Positions 1-12,534 are shown, counted from the stretch's first letter. The stretch is 64,000 nt of DNA from Pyrus communis (GCF_963583255.1 NC_084815.1:14555724-14619723); one strand, 5' to 3'. Numbers and translations are program-made. The notes: a model not told the origin generated them from the letters alone.

Positions 1-519
1 TTTTTCCGGCCAAAAAAATCCTGTGCACTTTATCGCTTTTCAAGTTTACTTATCTTACTCTTTGTTTGTGATATATATTCATCATTATTGACAAATAGAT
101 AAGTCCATACAACTAAGATTGTCAGAGTTATAATGTGCATTCAACTGGATCTTAGTTAACTAGGAACACTTCAGTAAACTGAGCCTTGAATGTCAACTTC
201 CGCTGTTAGAGTAAACTAACATATCTGATTTTAGTTGATGCGTGTTGTTGACTAGTCAGACAAGCACGTATATAGATTTTAAATTGCAGTTTATTCCACC
301 TGGTAAAAATTTCAATTACATCCACCACATGAGCTAGCAACTTCAATCCTTGGGTAGCAAAAAATTAGGCTACATCTAGCCCCAAAAAGTAGGGGGACCC
401 ACACCAAATTGGGGCCCAATCTTGGTTTTTGCTTGTTTTTTAGTTTAGAAATGGGTGAGCCTCATTTTTATTTCCAAAACATGATTTTAAGGATTTATTT
501 TTCAACTGTTTAGGATTTC

Positions 520-563
<44 letters not shown>

Positions 564-1962
564 CAACCATTTGTTTGATTAAGAAAACATATACAAACAA
601 CGACTATTTTCTGTGTGATTGATTAGAAAAAACCATAGTGCTTTGTGTTAAATTTTCTTGATTGAAAAATTCATAAAAAAGTGATGAAATTTAACATCGG
701 TAGTTTAGAGACCTAAACTGAAAATATAAACAATAACATAACTAAATTGTGATCAGATAATCCAATCCAATTGTTGTTATGAAATGAAAATCTTGTTTGA
801 CTTCGGAGAATGTGTAAATCAGAGAAATAAACCAATAGATGAGATTGATATAATATAATCAAATCAAATAGTTGTTATGAAATGGAATCTTGTCTTGTTT
901 GATTTCATAGAAACAAAACAACGGATGTGATTGAGATAAGAGAACCTAAAATAGTGCATAAGTGATAAAATCTAACTTTATCAGAATTTGAATTTTTTAA
1001 GGTTAAAAAGTTCATAAATTAAAATTTAAGATAACACGTCCAAAAATCAAGTTAAGAAAAATTAAGAAAAAAATAACCGCGTAATCAAATTACTACATAA
1101 ATAAAAGATAGAGCCCCATATAGAGCCTGAAAGATATATAGACCCTTATTGGTAGAGATTCTTTTTTAGAGCCCTAAAGATTTCTTGGAGCTCTAAATTG
1201 GACTATATCCACCACTTCTTTAGTCCTATATAGAGTCCCTCATTGGGAATGCTCTTACTGGACTAAATCCTCTATAAGCATTGCTAGGTCTAAAGAGGAG
1301 TTTGAGTTTTGTTATGTTGCCTCAGCAGCAACAGCTCTAATAACGGGCATATATACTGGTCAGTTTCAACTTTGCAAGTTGTGAAGCAATATATTGATAC
1401 TAAAAGCTCATTAGTTTACATAAGAAAGGCAAAACGTGAAGACAGACCAAGGACAACGTTTAGGCAACAAAAAATTGTATTATGTTGTTGTCCCATTCGC
1501 AGGTAAATATATACGGAACATGATTCCATGAGGCTCTCGTCCGTACACCATCACCTAGTATGTAATGTCAAGGAATCAAATCATTAACATGAGTTTTTAT
1601 TACAAGTTTATATGTACATGGACACCTTTAATAATTGAATAATATTTGAAACTGTCTATGTATTTTTATTTTATTTTTCTTAAAAGGGCCTGCAATTTTG
1701 TTAATTAAGTAATTGAGAGCAATGCCTACTTATTTCAAAAAACGTTATTCTAAACTCTTAGGAACGCAGTTCGTCCCTTCTCACTTTTACAAGGCAGGAG
1801 TACGTGCATATGACATTTTTAGACTGTTCTAGTTCTTTCATTAGTAGTCACATTTGAAGCATTCAGTTTAATTAGTTAAGCTCCTTTCATAGAGTACATA
1901 GTGCAAAAACTTTTTAGTCTTGTATTTCTTTAGAAGCAGATGAGTTAAGCTTTCAACAACGA
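1..1962. other. AT-rich intergenic DNA, no gene seen
   Basis: This stretch is AT-rich with only short ORFs in low-complexity sequence. It holds a 40-base poly-T run at 524-563 and no convincing coding, RNA or terminal-repeat signal. A segment around 1080-1260 repeats motifs such as 'tatagagcc' and may be a decayed short transposon, but I could not define its ends. Confidence 0.6.
524..563. repeat. poly-T tract (40 T)
   Basis: An uninterrupted run of about 40 T lies in AT-rich intergenic DNA. It could be the tail of a minus-strand retroposon, but no body with a target-site duplication was recognised beside it. Confidence 0.9.
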
Positions 1963-3320
1963 TGTTACAACCCGTTCCTTAAAATATTGTATTTTATTCT
2001 CGAGACATGTGAAATGACCATTTTGCCCTTGAGTGGGTGCCCTAATAAATTTTTGGGCCACTACTCGAGGTTATTAACTTATACTTTCTTACGTTTCATA
2101 GTTATGTTCTCGTATGTTATTTTAATGTAAAAACTAATTTACGAATTGAGATCCCGATGGCCTATTTGTGAATTAAAATTTATGTAAGGGCAAAATCATA
2201 ATTTCACTTAAAACTATTTTAAGTGGGATTATACCCACTCCGTTTGTCTCTTTTTCCTCATTCATGCGAACCCCTCTCTCTCTCTAACTCTGAATTCTCT
2301 CACTTTCTCTCTAGAGCTTCGAGAGCTCTCATCATTCTTACTCTTCGAAATTGAAGTAAATCAGATTCCAAAATCATGAAACCTTAATCCTTGGGATGAG
2401 AGGAACATATCTATACCCATGCATGTGCCATCGGAGCAGTAGGCAGTGACTTGCCATGGGTCCCGAGAGCTTCAAGCTCTAACTCTCTGTCTCTGGTAAG
2501 ATTCTTTCTTCCTCTTTAATTTATGGGCTTATATTGGTACTGGAAATGAATGTTGTGTTGGATTTAAGCTTGAATCCGTGTTTTTAGCCATATTATATTC
2601 TGCATATGCATGTCCAGCTCCGACTTTGAATTCCAGCAAGAATGTCGTCGAGTTTGAGGTCAATTTGGGTTTATAGTGCCTTCATTTTGTTCCTCATTTG
2701 TTGGGAACTGAAATTGTTGAGGTTTAAGCCTAATGTTCATATTCTAAATCTCTGCATGTTTCTCGATGTATACGCCCAATTTTCGGTCATCTTCTCTAAG
2801 TAAACTCCGGCTAGTTTGTGAATTTTGGAGCTTGTGCTCAACTTTAACCAATTTCTAGGATTCGAAGAACCTTATTCGAGATTCTCTCGTCGAATTCGAG
2901 GTGGATTCAACCTCTTCTCCTCCTAAATTGGTTTTGGGTAAGTCTCTAAACCTTATGGGACTAATTTTTGTGAAATTTGTATAGTTTTTGGTTGAATTCA
3001 AGCTCGAGAGACCTTTTTAACCATTTTCTGGGTCTTTTCCAATTTTCTGCGACGGTTGACAACGAAAGGCTACCGTCACCATTAAACTTGACGGTGATGA
3101 CCACTGTTTCGTTAAGTTTGATGACATTCCTTACCAGAGAAGGTATATCCCATTAAGCCCTTTAAATTCCTACCACATCGGCGCGTGGATCCGGCTCCGG
3201 CTCCGACAGTGTGATGTCTACTCGTGGAATTGGGGCAGCGAGCACTACGGTGCGTTTGTTGGCGACGGTGGACCACGGCGCAGAGTAAGGCTGATTCAAA
3301 TTATGTAATTTCAGAAGTCT
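1963..3320 (+). repeat. 5' part of the 3.35-kb non-coding TG...CA repeat family (third, truncated copy)
   Basis: It begins TGTTACAACCCGTTCC, closely matching the starts of the copies at 20752 (TGTTAGGACCCGTCC, + strand) and 32073 (TGTGACAACCCGTCC, - strand). As in those copies, a segment with 'atttt' and 'ccct/gag' motifs follows, then a C/T-rich leader-like part. The usual end (GGGTCGGGATGTGTCA type) is absent before other sequence takes over at about 3.3 kb. The copy therefore looks truncated, and its right limit is approximate. No protein is encoded. Confidence 0.55.
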
Positions 3321-3804
3321 GGTCATGGACTCACCAGTTCTAGGCGAAGTTGTATCAGACGGAGTAGGGTGCCACCATCACTCTACTCGTTGTAGAGTCT
3401 TACCGACTCCACTAGATGACCATGCTTGGACATTCAATCTGATCCAGATACGAACACAATGAGATCCTATAAGTCTTGGAGTCCCTACAATCTAGGGTTA
3501 AGAGTGGGCCACAAGTAATCACAACCCCTAAGAGGATGCAATATCTACTTACTATATATCCTCTAGAATTCTCCCGGCTTAGAACTAGGATTTTATCCTA
3601 AAAAGATCTCTCTCCCACAATACAAATACACCCATTTAGGGTTCATCTACGATAACGCAATCTACTCACTTGAATTCTCTTACCCACTGCTCGAGTCTCA
3701 AATCATTCACTTGAACACACTACCCTTGATTCTTCTTTTCCTGCACCATCTTTGTCTACACTCTTCTTTGTTTTCTCCCTCATTTTCCTATGTGAGCTTA
3801 GAAT
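3321..3804. other. unassigned non-coding stretch
   Basis: No ORF of note and no recognisable RNA gene. The sequence runs continuously into the target site of the solo LTR at 3810 and resumes after it, so it predates that insertion. It may be part of an older repeat. Confidence 0.4.
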
Positions 3805-3809
3805 AGTAA

Positions 3810-4506
3810 TGTAGACATGCAAATTTTGGTGAAAATAAATTATCACCAAACACATTAAATTTTGGCATGTGAGGGCCTACATGGCATGCAAGGGGCTTAT
3901 GTGGCATATGACACATCAAGACCGGACAAGTCATCAAAGATACATGTCAACAATTGGCGGAAATTAATATTTGATTTTAATTTAGATTAAACAAATTAAT
4001 TAATTTAAATTAAAATAAATAGAAATGTCAAATTGGGCAAGATTGATTGATGGAAATAAATCACGAACCAAGTGACAAATCAAGTCCAAATCCATCCGTA
4101 GGCAAGGCTCAAAAAGTCTATAAATACAAGGCCCAAATGCAAAGAAAAGGGATCCATAAATCATTCAAGAACCTAGATATAGCCAAAAGCTCAAGCCCAA
4201 ATCCGCAAAGCACTTAGAAGAATTCAGAAAGTTCTTTGTGTTCTTCATCAAATCTTCGAAGAATCATCAAGCATTACTACCCGTGCCGATCCTTCAAATT
4301 GCCAAGAGCCAAAACCTTGAGGTAATTGTTCATCTGAGATCAAGTCATTGCAATCCTTGGATCGATAACCTACACATCTACATATTTTTTGGAGCTCGAA
4401 TTAGAGGAAACTTATAAACAGATATTGTAACCCTACAAATTCATTAATACAAATTTACTTTGTACACATGTTCTATTGTTATCTGTTACAGGAAATTTGT
4501 GTTTAC
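3810..4506 (+). mobile_element. solo LTR, 697 bp, TSD AGTAA
   Basis: The segment starts TGTAGACATGCAAATTT and ends AAATTTGTGTTTACA, giving inverted terminal motifs TGTA...TACA. It is bordered by identical 5-bp direct repeats AGTAA at 3805-3809 and 4507-4511. A TATA-like TCTATAAATACAAGG lies near 4118-4132, as expected for an LTR promoter. No second LTR, primer-binding site or polyprotein is attached. This is the footprint of an LTR-LTR recombination that removed the internal region. Strand is taken from the TATA-like motif; the parent family was not identified, though Ty3/gypsy is plausible. Confidence 0.85.
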
Positions 4507-4511
4507 AAGTA

Positions 4512-6433
4512 AAGCTCTTTCCTTTTGCACACTAAAGTGAGGTGCGAGTCTCTAGGTCAAAACATGATAATAGTCAACTTATTAGGTTTTTGGTTGGTTC
4601 CTGGAGTGTTTTGTTGGTTTGTAAGACAAAGGGTAATGGTTGTTTCTCACAGCCTTCTCACGTGAAATTAAAGGTGTGGGCTTGGATTTTTGGTGCTCCC
4701 AAGCAGCCCAAAGCCTTCACAACTTTAATTCCATGTAGGCCCAGTGAACTTTGTAACCGTCCACACCACAACCTACTCGGCAAGCCGATTATATGGCTTA
4801 GGCCTACTTAAGCATGTCGCGTGCTTGGCGTGGTATGAATTAAAGTATTAATATAATAGTACTACAACATAGCTTAATCAATATGCGTGATTCCTATGAT
4901 CTTAGCATGATTTTTTGAATGTCCAAACTATAAATTATTTGTGTTTGTTGGCATGGTATGATTGTGAATTTGCACGCTCTTCGTTTTGCACTTTACGCGT
5001 GAACTTAAGCTTGGTTTGCAACAAACACACAACGATTGGGCTTCAAAATAGAATTGGGCTCCTCGGTGAAATTCTTTTTTTAGCCCGAACACAAGTGATT
5101 CACTATTGAGGGTCAGTCGTGCCAATATTTGATGGAGAATGGGATAACATTTCATCGAATCTAACACTGAATTGGCTGATTTTAAATAGATCAAAAAGTT
5201 ACTAAAAAAAAATAGTTTATGAGGTCAATTATAACTGTAATAATAGTTGAAGGAGCCAAACGGTAGTTTACTCTTATTCTTTTAAAAGTACTCTTTAAAT
5301 GACCAAAATATTAAATATATAATTACGACATCGAAAATACCTCAATCATAACTACTAGACAAGAATTGCACCCAAATAATAGGTATCGTGCATCTCCATA
5401 AAAATAGATTTTGAGCAAATAAAAATAGATTTAGACATTGATAAATTTCAAATGGCGTGCTACTCTATTTCTCCTTCCTAAAACAAAATAAAAAAGAAAA
5501 AGAACTAAATAAAAAAATTAAAAAAAAAAAAAAAAAAGGCAAGGCAAGGGAGACAATAATTAGTCTTGGTTTTTTGTTTATAATTCCTCACCAAATCCCA
5601 CCATTAAGCACATACGACGCCTGCTAATAGTGATTGTGCAGTTGTTCATGTGACCAGTGCTTGCTGTACCAAACTACTACGTCTCTTTTCTGTCTCCCTA
5701 TCTCTCTGCATTTCCATGTAATTTGGGTCAAGTAGAATTCCAACAGAATCCCTCTCTCTTGCCATCCCATCATCAATCTGTGCTCTTTTGGGTTTTGCTC
5801 ATAAAATCCATGAGAGTAAGCAATGCAGGGGAAAGTGGGGCAATCATTTCCTACCCGTTTTCTCAGTTTTGACGAGTTTGGATTTTGAGTTTTTTTGTGG
5901 TGAAAAAAAGATAGCACAGATTGGGAAAGTTGGTGTTTCGGCTCTTTGTTTTGTGTTTGTAGGCCCAAAATATTTCAGTTTTGGGGGTGATAAAGAAACC
6001 CAGATCATTAATTGTTGGGTTTTATTAACCTATTAATTTTGTGTTGGTGTTAAAAGCTTCACGCTGCTGCTGCTCCTGCCCCCACCTCTTATTGCTGGTT
6101 TTCTATAACAGATAGCTTGTAGCTCTTTTTACGGTAGGAAAAAAAAAGAACTAAGATATTGTTTGCTTCTCTTTTTCTTTTCTTTTGTGTTTTTTGTGTA
6201 ATTTCATGAAAGTGAGTGATGTGATTCTGTTCAAAAAGGGTAACTCATTCACTACAGGTCCAAGTGATGGCCTTTACTTTCTATTAACTAGGTTTCGTTT
6301 ATTTTATTTTTTTTTTGTATTTTTGATAATAATAAGCTTTACCTGCTCCTCTTTTCTCTATGGACTACCATTTTAGAACCAAATTTTCTCTGAAATTTCC
6401 AATCTTGGAGGCTGTTTCTGCTTCAGTAAGATC
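4512..6433. other. intergenic DNA and distal upstream region of the bHLH gene
   Basis: No supported gene. An A-rich tract lies near 5520-5537. From about 5650 the sequence becomes rich in CT and T runs, typical of a plant promoter or leader. The ORFs here are short, lack family resemblance and overlap one another on both strands. Confidence 0.5.
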
Positions 6434-6508
6434 ATGCTGCTGCCTCTGAGAGTCAAACCCCATCTGGGTTTTTGGTGTTTGAGAAATAGCAGCATGTATT
6501 TGAGCTAA
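6434..6508 (+). promoter_or_regulatory. candidate upstream ORF in the bHLH leader
   Basis: A 24-codon ORF (ATG at 6434, TAA at 6506-6508) lies 180 bp before the bHLH start codon. If this stretch is in the mature 5' leader, the ORF could lower translation of the main protein. Whether it is transcribed or spliced out cannot be told from sequence. Confidence 0.3.
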
Positions 6509-6689
6509 AAACAGCAGGTCTTCTGAGTTTTCTGGGGAAGTTTTTTGACAAAAGAGTAGAAACCAAGATTTGGGTTCTGCTGCTTGGAAGTGAGTAAATC
6601 AAAGGAAGATTTTATCTGTATCTGGTGGTGATTGAGTGGCTTTTGTTTCAATTTCCAAAGGCAAAGACTCAAAGTTTAAAGCTTTGGAT

Positions 6690-9600
6690 ATGGCGGTGCC
6701 AGAGAACCCGAGAAAACAGCTTGCGCTTGCTGTGAGAAGCATCCAGTGGAGCTATGGAATCTTCTGGTCCATTTCAGCCAGGCAACCAGGGTACTGATTT
6801 TTCACCTTATTTTTCAACTTTGGTTAGTTGAACTAATACTATGTATGTATTTTGGCGGCCTCCAGAAGGAAAAAAAAAAGTCCTAATTTTTGTACAAAAT
6901 TTCCCAGAAAATCTTTGTGTTTGTTGTTGTTGGGTGTGTTTGTGTTTTGAATTTCTAATTTTCTGCAACTTTTCCCCCCATCTTTTTGTTCTCTTGGTTT
7001 TGTTCTTCTGCATTATCAGCAGGATTTGAAACTTCATTAAATAATTAGACTAAACCCTTCAGATTAAGGCTAATCCTTTCACTCTCTGATATATAAATCT
7101 CTTAAAATATTATGGCATTGTCCTTGTCTTATCTGCATTACGAATTGCAATGTTTAACTTTGTAGGGTGTTAGAGTGGGGTGATGGGTACTACAATGGAG
7201 ATATAAAGACCAGAAAAACAGTTCAAGCCATAGAACTCAATGCTGACCAAATGGGTTTGCAAAGGAGCGAGCAACTGAGAGAGCTTTATGAGTCCCTCTC
7301 AGCGGGCGAAGCAAGTCCTCAGGCTAGAAGGCCTTCAGCATCATTATCACCGGAAGATCTCGCTGATACTGAGTGGTATTACCTAGTTTGTATGTCGTTC
7401 GTCTTCAACATTGGCCAAGGGTAACTTTATTCTTCACAATTCTTCTGTACTCAAATAGAATCTTAGGCCAATTCTGATATTATATTCATTGATCAACCAT
7501 AGCGTCAATTGCGAACTTTAGAAGTTGAAGCTTGAAAAGAGATTTTGATTTGGCTAGACAATAAGCACTGTATTTTGTAAAAGACAGAATATATTTTGTT
7601 CTACATTCATGTCTTCATAGTTCTTATAACTTACAATGCTCTTCCCTAAACTTTTTCAGGTTGCCGGGAAGAACATTAGCAAATGGTAAACCTACCTGGC
7701 TATGCAATGCTCACTATGCGGATAGTAAATTTTTTTCTCGTTCACTACTAGCAAAGGTAGCTTGGTGTTTCTTCATTTATATAAGTATCATGATTGGTTT
7801 CTGGTTCAAGTTACTTGACTAGTTTGCTCAGAATGAAGTACTAAAACATCTGTTCTCTGTTTGGTTTTCTTTCGATGCCTGGATTTGTATCTGTCACCCT
7901 CAGAGCGCATCCATTCAGGTACGGATACAAGCATAAGATAAATTTTCTGGTATATGTCGCCACAGTTTCAGACAGAGCCGATTCCGAATTGTCAAAAAAT
8001 GTTTTCTGCAGATTATACAATTATATTGGGCGGAATGAATGCACAAAGATGATTTCTTAATCTAAGCATGTTTTTCTTGTTTGCTTTCCAGACTGTTGTA
8101 TGTTTTCCTTTTTTGGGAGGAGTGATCGAGATCGGTGTGACTGAGCTGGTAGGTATTATTGCTTTAGAATCCTGCCTCAGGTATATTCAATTAGAATTAC
8201 ATATTGTTTCCAAATTCTGATCCAATGCATATTTTTACTTTCTTTTTGTAGGTTCTGGAGGACCCTAGTATCATTCAGCATGTTAAAACATCTTTCTTGG
8301 AGGCTCCGTATCCAATATTAGCTTCCAAGAGAACCAATCCTAGTGCAGCAAGCACAAGAAACGACAATGATCTTGCCTGCGCCATGCTTGATGATGATGT
8401 GGTTGACACCAAATTCATTCCTGTTGTAGGATGCCCAGAAATGGATGTGACTTCACCCGATGACAGTTCAAATTGTTTGGGTCGTCCGAATCAACCAGTT
8501 GATGATTCATTCATCATTGAAGGGATGAACAGAGGAGCTTCTCAAGTGCAAAGCTGGCAGTTTATGGACGAGGAGATAAGTAATTTTGTGCATCATTCCA
8601 TGGATTCCAGTGATTGTATATCTCAGACTTTGGTGTACCCAGAAAAGGTTCTCTTCGGTCCTAAGACTGAAAAGGTAAATGATCACCGTCCGCAAGAACT
8701 TAAAGAGTGCAATAACACGAAAATGACCTCTTCAGATCCTCAAGGCAATGACTTGCAGTATCAAAGTGTTCTTTCTGCCCTTTTAAAGAGCTCACACCAA
8801 TTGGTTTTAGGGCCACACTTCCGGAATTCTCATCAGGAATCCAGCTTTACCAGTTGGAAGAGAGGGTGGTTTGTAAAATGTCGGACACAAAGAGGTGGAA
8901 CACCGCAAAAACTATTGAAGAAGATTTTGTTTGAAGTTCCTCAGATGCATGTTGATTGTGTGCTAGTGTCCCCAGTAGATAAAAGCAATGCAAATGGAGT
9001 TTGGAGACCAGAGCCCGATGAAATTGGTACGAACCATGCATTATCTGAGAGGAGGCGAAGGGAAAAACTGAACGAAAGATTTTGCATTTTGAAATCAATG
9101 GTTCCCTCAGTTAGCAAGGTAGGTAAAACTTCATTCAAGATTTTGTTTACTGACATCAAATGCGAAGTAATTTGTTTTTCGACTTTGTTTACACAGGAGG
9201 ACAAAGTATCCATATTAGATGATGCAATAGAGTATTTGAAAGATCTTCAGAAAAGGGTTGAAGAGTTGGAATCGTTACGGGAACCAACAGATTCAGAAGC
9301 AAAAATCAAGAGGAAACTCCAAGATACAGTTGAAAGAACATCTGACAACCGTTGCAACACCAAAATTAGCAACGGGAAGAAGCCCATAGTTTATAAGAGG
9401 AAGGCCAGTGACATGGATGAAACAGAACCAGAAATCAGTCACATTGTATCGAAGAACGGTTCAAGTGACAATATAACAGTGAATATGACCAACAAGGATG
9501 TTCTAATAGAGATGAAATGTCCTTGGAGGGAAGGAGTGTTGCTAGAGATCATGGATACCACAAGCCGGCTTCATTTAGATACTCACTCGGTTCAATCATC

Positions 9601-9853
9601 CACCGTAGATGGGATTCTTTCCCTGACCATTAAATCCAGGGTATGAAATTATAGTTACATGAAGAATATGGTCTATCTTACATTTTTCAGTGGTTTAAGG
9701 GAACGATTCACCATCATGTGATGCACTTGGGTTCTTGGAGGCCTACTGCAAATAACTAACCATCGTTCTCTTCTTAATTTGCAGTTCAGGGGGACGAGTA
9801 TTGCATCAACGGGGACAATCAAGCAAGCACTTCACAGAATTGCCAGAAGTTGA
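6690..9853 (+). CDS. GL3: bHLH transcription factor, GL3/EGL3 type (subgroup IIIf)
   Basis: Spliced model of eight exons: 6690-6790, 7166-7420, 7660-7756, 7904-7918, 8092-8148, 8252-9118, 9197-9640, 9785-9853. It gives 634 aa, a normal length for GL3/EGL3 proteins, and every junction has GT...AG with phase kept. Seen: an N-terminal bHLH-MYC_N region from about residue 12 to 190 (motifs [56 protein letters not shown]); an acidic middle; a bHLH domain across exons 6-7 ([17 protein letters not shown], then [17 protein letters not shown]) with the His/Glu/Arg positions used for E-box binding; and a C-terminal ACT-like region ending in [10 protein letters not shown]. Exon 4 is a 15-nt microexon encoding SASIQ. 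Known for the family: these proteins pair with R2R3-MYB and WD40 partners to control anthocyanin, proanthocyanidin or trichome genes in the nucleus. The exact orthologue (GL3, EGL3 or rosaceous bHLH33 type) is inference. Confidence 0.93.
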
Positions 9854-10670
9854 TGTATCTCGCGTTCGTAGTGATCTCTCGAATTCTGTCATTGTACAAT
9901 TGCATAACGTTGAAAGGATCTGTAGATTGACGGTGTAAGAACCATGAGCCTCTCTGAGGATTTTTTTTTTTCTTTTCCTGCAGGTAATAGTCGTCGTCGT
10001 CATAGTCTAGTGAAAGGAATTAAGGACTTGTGTTAAATGCATAATTTTCTTCAAGAATTTATTTATATGTGATTCTGTACCTAAGAAACCTGACCTGTAG
10101 CTTGGAGTTTTAAGGCAGCATTTCATTCAGCAGAGTGTGATCAACTCAAGGAGGCTTAGAAATCAGTTTGTTATAGAACCAGATAGTTTTAGACAGAAAG
10201 AAGCATTATTATTGTTATCAAGTTTGCTTCAATAGTACGTAGCATTGAGTGGTACAAAAAATGAACGATTGAGATTGAAAATCGAAGATTTAAGTTCTAA
10301 CAGCTAAAACGTGTGTAGTATTCAAGCGTTGAACACATACCAGTTTGTTATTGCTTGCACAGAGAACGGATAACATTGCACACAAGAATGACATTGAAAT
10401 TTTTAGATGTCGATTGTTCGCCATTCGAGTACGAAGATTAGACAAGGTTCGTATAACATACATGTTTGTATAAATTTTAAGATTTAACGATTTAGACAGT
10501 GTTTTCTTACGACATAAGTTTTATGTTTGAGGTGATTATAAATACAATTGGCAATGTGCAAAATGATTATAGAACTTGTAAGAAATTACGACAAAGAATG
10601 CTTGCAGCAGTAGACAGAAAAGAAAAGGTAAGGTGTAATGTTTGCAGTGGTCCATTATTATTTGACAACA
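9854..10670. other. 3' flank of the bHLH gene and intergenic DNA
   Basis: The likely 3' UTR follows the stop codon at 9851-9853. AT-rich sequence around 10040-10080 would suit polyadenylation, but I see no perfect AATAAA at a decisive place. No further gene is recognised. Confidence 0.45.
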
Positions 10671-10766
10671 CTCATACCAAATTTGACAACACTCATACCA
10701 ACACTCATACCAAATTGGACAACACTCATACCAACACTCATACCAAATTTGACAACACTCATACCA
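10671..10766 (+). repeat. minisatellite of 'gacaacactcatacca' units
   Basis: Short units built from 'aacactcatacca' and 'aaatttgac' alternate about six times. The surrounding 175-codon ORF (10499-11026) owes part of its length to these repeats (NTHT motifs) and resembles no family I recognise. Confidence 0.85.
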
Positions 10767-11667
10767 TTATTATTTGTCTCTCTTTCAGCCATGGCCTGAT
10801 TGTAGTCGGCGTCAACGTCAATGGCTTCCGAACGTCACTATTATTGATGTTTCCTGTAATTCCTGAGTTCATTCCAAATTTGACAACCCAGAGAAGACAA
10901 TTTATTTCACTAACAAGGTCCTTTATTTATTTATTTTCACATGATAGATTTGTTAGATTAGAGATTGACGAAGTTCGAACCCATGCCATAGTGCAAGGGC
11001 AACACTCTTCTCCATCGTTGTGGTAAATCGCCACTTGCTAAGTTCCGTTATTTTAGATCCCTATACTTTTTCCTTGCTTTCTCATTATTATTATACAATA
11101 TATATATATTACGCAAGACTTGGCACAAACTTACTATTAGATCAACTCACTTTTAATGGTTGAGATATAATTCGACATGTCAATTAATTTTATCAAACAA
11201 ATGCATATTAGAAATAAAAATTGAACTTCGAATTATAATTTCTCAATTATTTATATTAATTATGTTTAAGGGAACTGTAATTAGGATTCTAAAAATCTTA
11301 TTCTACACTCTCGTAACTGTATTTTTTTCTTCTAGTTTTAGAATATTTGAAGTGTTAAATGAGATTTTAAAAGTATCAATAACAATTTACATGTTTAATT
11401 CTCTCTTTTTTCCCTTTAATGGTCTGCTCGATCTCTTTTTCTTTTTTTTTTGTTTGGAATTCTCTCTTTGTTTTTTGTCTCCTCGTCATCTCCGAGTCTC
11501 TTGCATTCTTATGACTCGTGTTGAAATTCTTCAAGGACATGTTACTATTTGATTGTACTAGTCCACCTAATTTTGTTGTTAAGAATTACCAGATGTGGTC
11601 GTCGTAGAGTTGCAGCCTAGTAATCATTTTCAATTTTTGGAAACAAACCCAAACCCAAAAACCCTTT
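10767..11667. other. intergenic DNA, no gene seen
   Basis: AT-rich, with a T-rich block near 11320-11460. The 130-codon ORF at 11160-11552 is low-complexity Phe/Leu/Ile-rich translation without family resemblance. Confidence 0.5.
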
Positions 11668-11884
11668 ACTTGGTGGCGGCGGCGGCGGCGGTAAGAAATT
11701 TTCTTCCTTTCTCATAGTGGTGTTCAGCCATACATGATTTCCCTATTCAATATAGGCGTGTAACAAGTTTCCTTCTCATCAAGGGTTACTTGGTGGCGGC
11801 GACGGCGGCAGCGGTGGTAAGAAATTTTCTTCTTTTCTCACAGTGGTGTTCAGCCATACATGATTTCCCTATTCAATATAGGAT
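11668..11884. repeat. tandem duplication, 120-bp period
   Basis: The block 'acttggtggcggcgg...' through 'ctattcaatatagg' occurs twice, starting at 11668 and 11788. Both units carry a (GGC)n run followed by 'ggtaagaaattttctt', so the GCC/GGC-rich part and a splice-donor-like sequence are both duplicated. Confidence 0.85.
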
Positions 11885-12525
11885 AGCTAATCCAATGGTC
11901 TAATATTTGTGTCAAATCTTGTGTAAAAAATATGATGCCACATATTTGTCCCCTTATGTATTTATGTATATTACACATTTTAAAGGTATCGGGAGCATAG
12001 GTCTATGCTGACATCATAAGCCTACCATAAGAGAAAAACATAACTTATGTTGAATCAAGCGATAAGACAACTACTTTTATACTTGAGCTGTCACGTTAGT
12101 CGTGATGAGAATTGTAGAAAGATTTATGTCAACATTTGATGGGTATTCATGCACCTTAGGGTCATGTTAATTTGTAAAGAAGAATTGATAAAAAGGGTTA
12201 AAATGCATAATTGAAGAGATGATAGATTTCACACTTAGGACCTTAGTGTCTAATCATTCTACATAGGATATCTTTTTAATCCTAGATAAGTACTCCAATC
12301 AAATTTCCAAATCCTCAAGAGTTTGAAGGTGCTAAGGTCAGTGCACTCATGATTAATCTATGGATTGGATTCATATTTTCCCAAAGGCCCCCCCAATTGT
12401 CAAAAAATAATAAATAGAGACAAGAAGTGAAAGCAACAAAGTTTACCAAGCAACACGAAAGTTGAATTTTAACCCTACTGTAGTTATCTCTTCGTACAAG
12501 CCCCATCCCATCATAGTCGAGTGAA
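11885..12525. other. intergenic DNA, no gene seen
   Basis: No ORF with family resemblance and no structured RNA recognised. The sequence is AT-rich and leads into the target site of the MITE at 12535. Confidence 0.5.
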
Positions 12526-12534
12526 TTTTAGATT

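Noticed and set aside
1080..1260. Possible short transposon with 'tagagcc' motifs
   Set aside because: I could not find consistent inverted ends or a target-site duplication.
10499..11026. 175-codon ORF
   Set aside because: Its open length depends partly on a minisatellite; no domain, no supporting splice structure.
11160..11552. 130-codon ORF
   Set aside because: Composition-driven AT-rich translation (Phe, Leu, Ile) with no recognisable domain or codon pattern.
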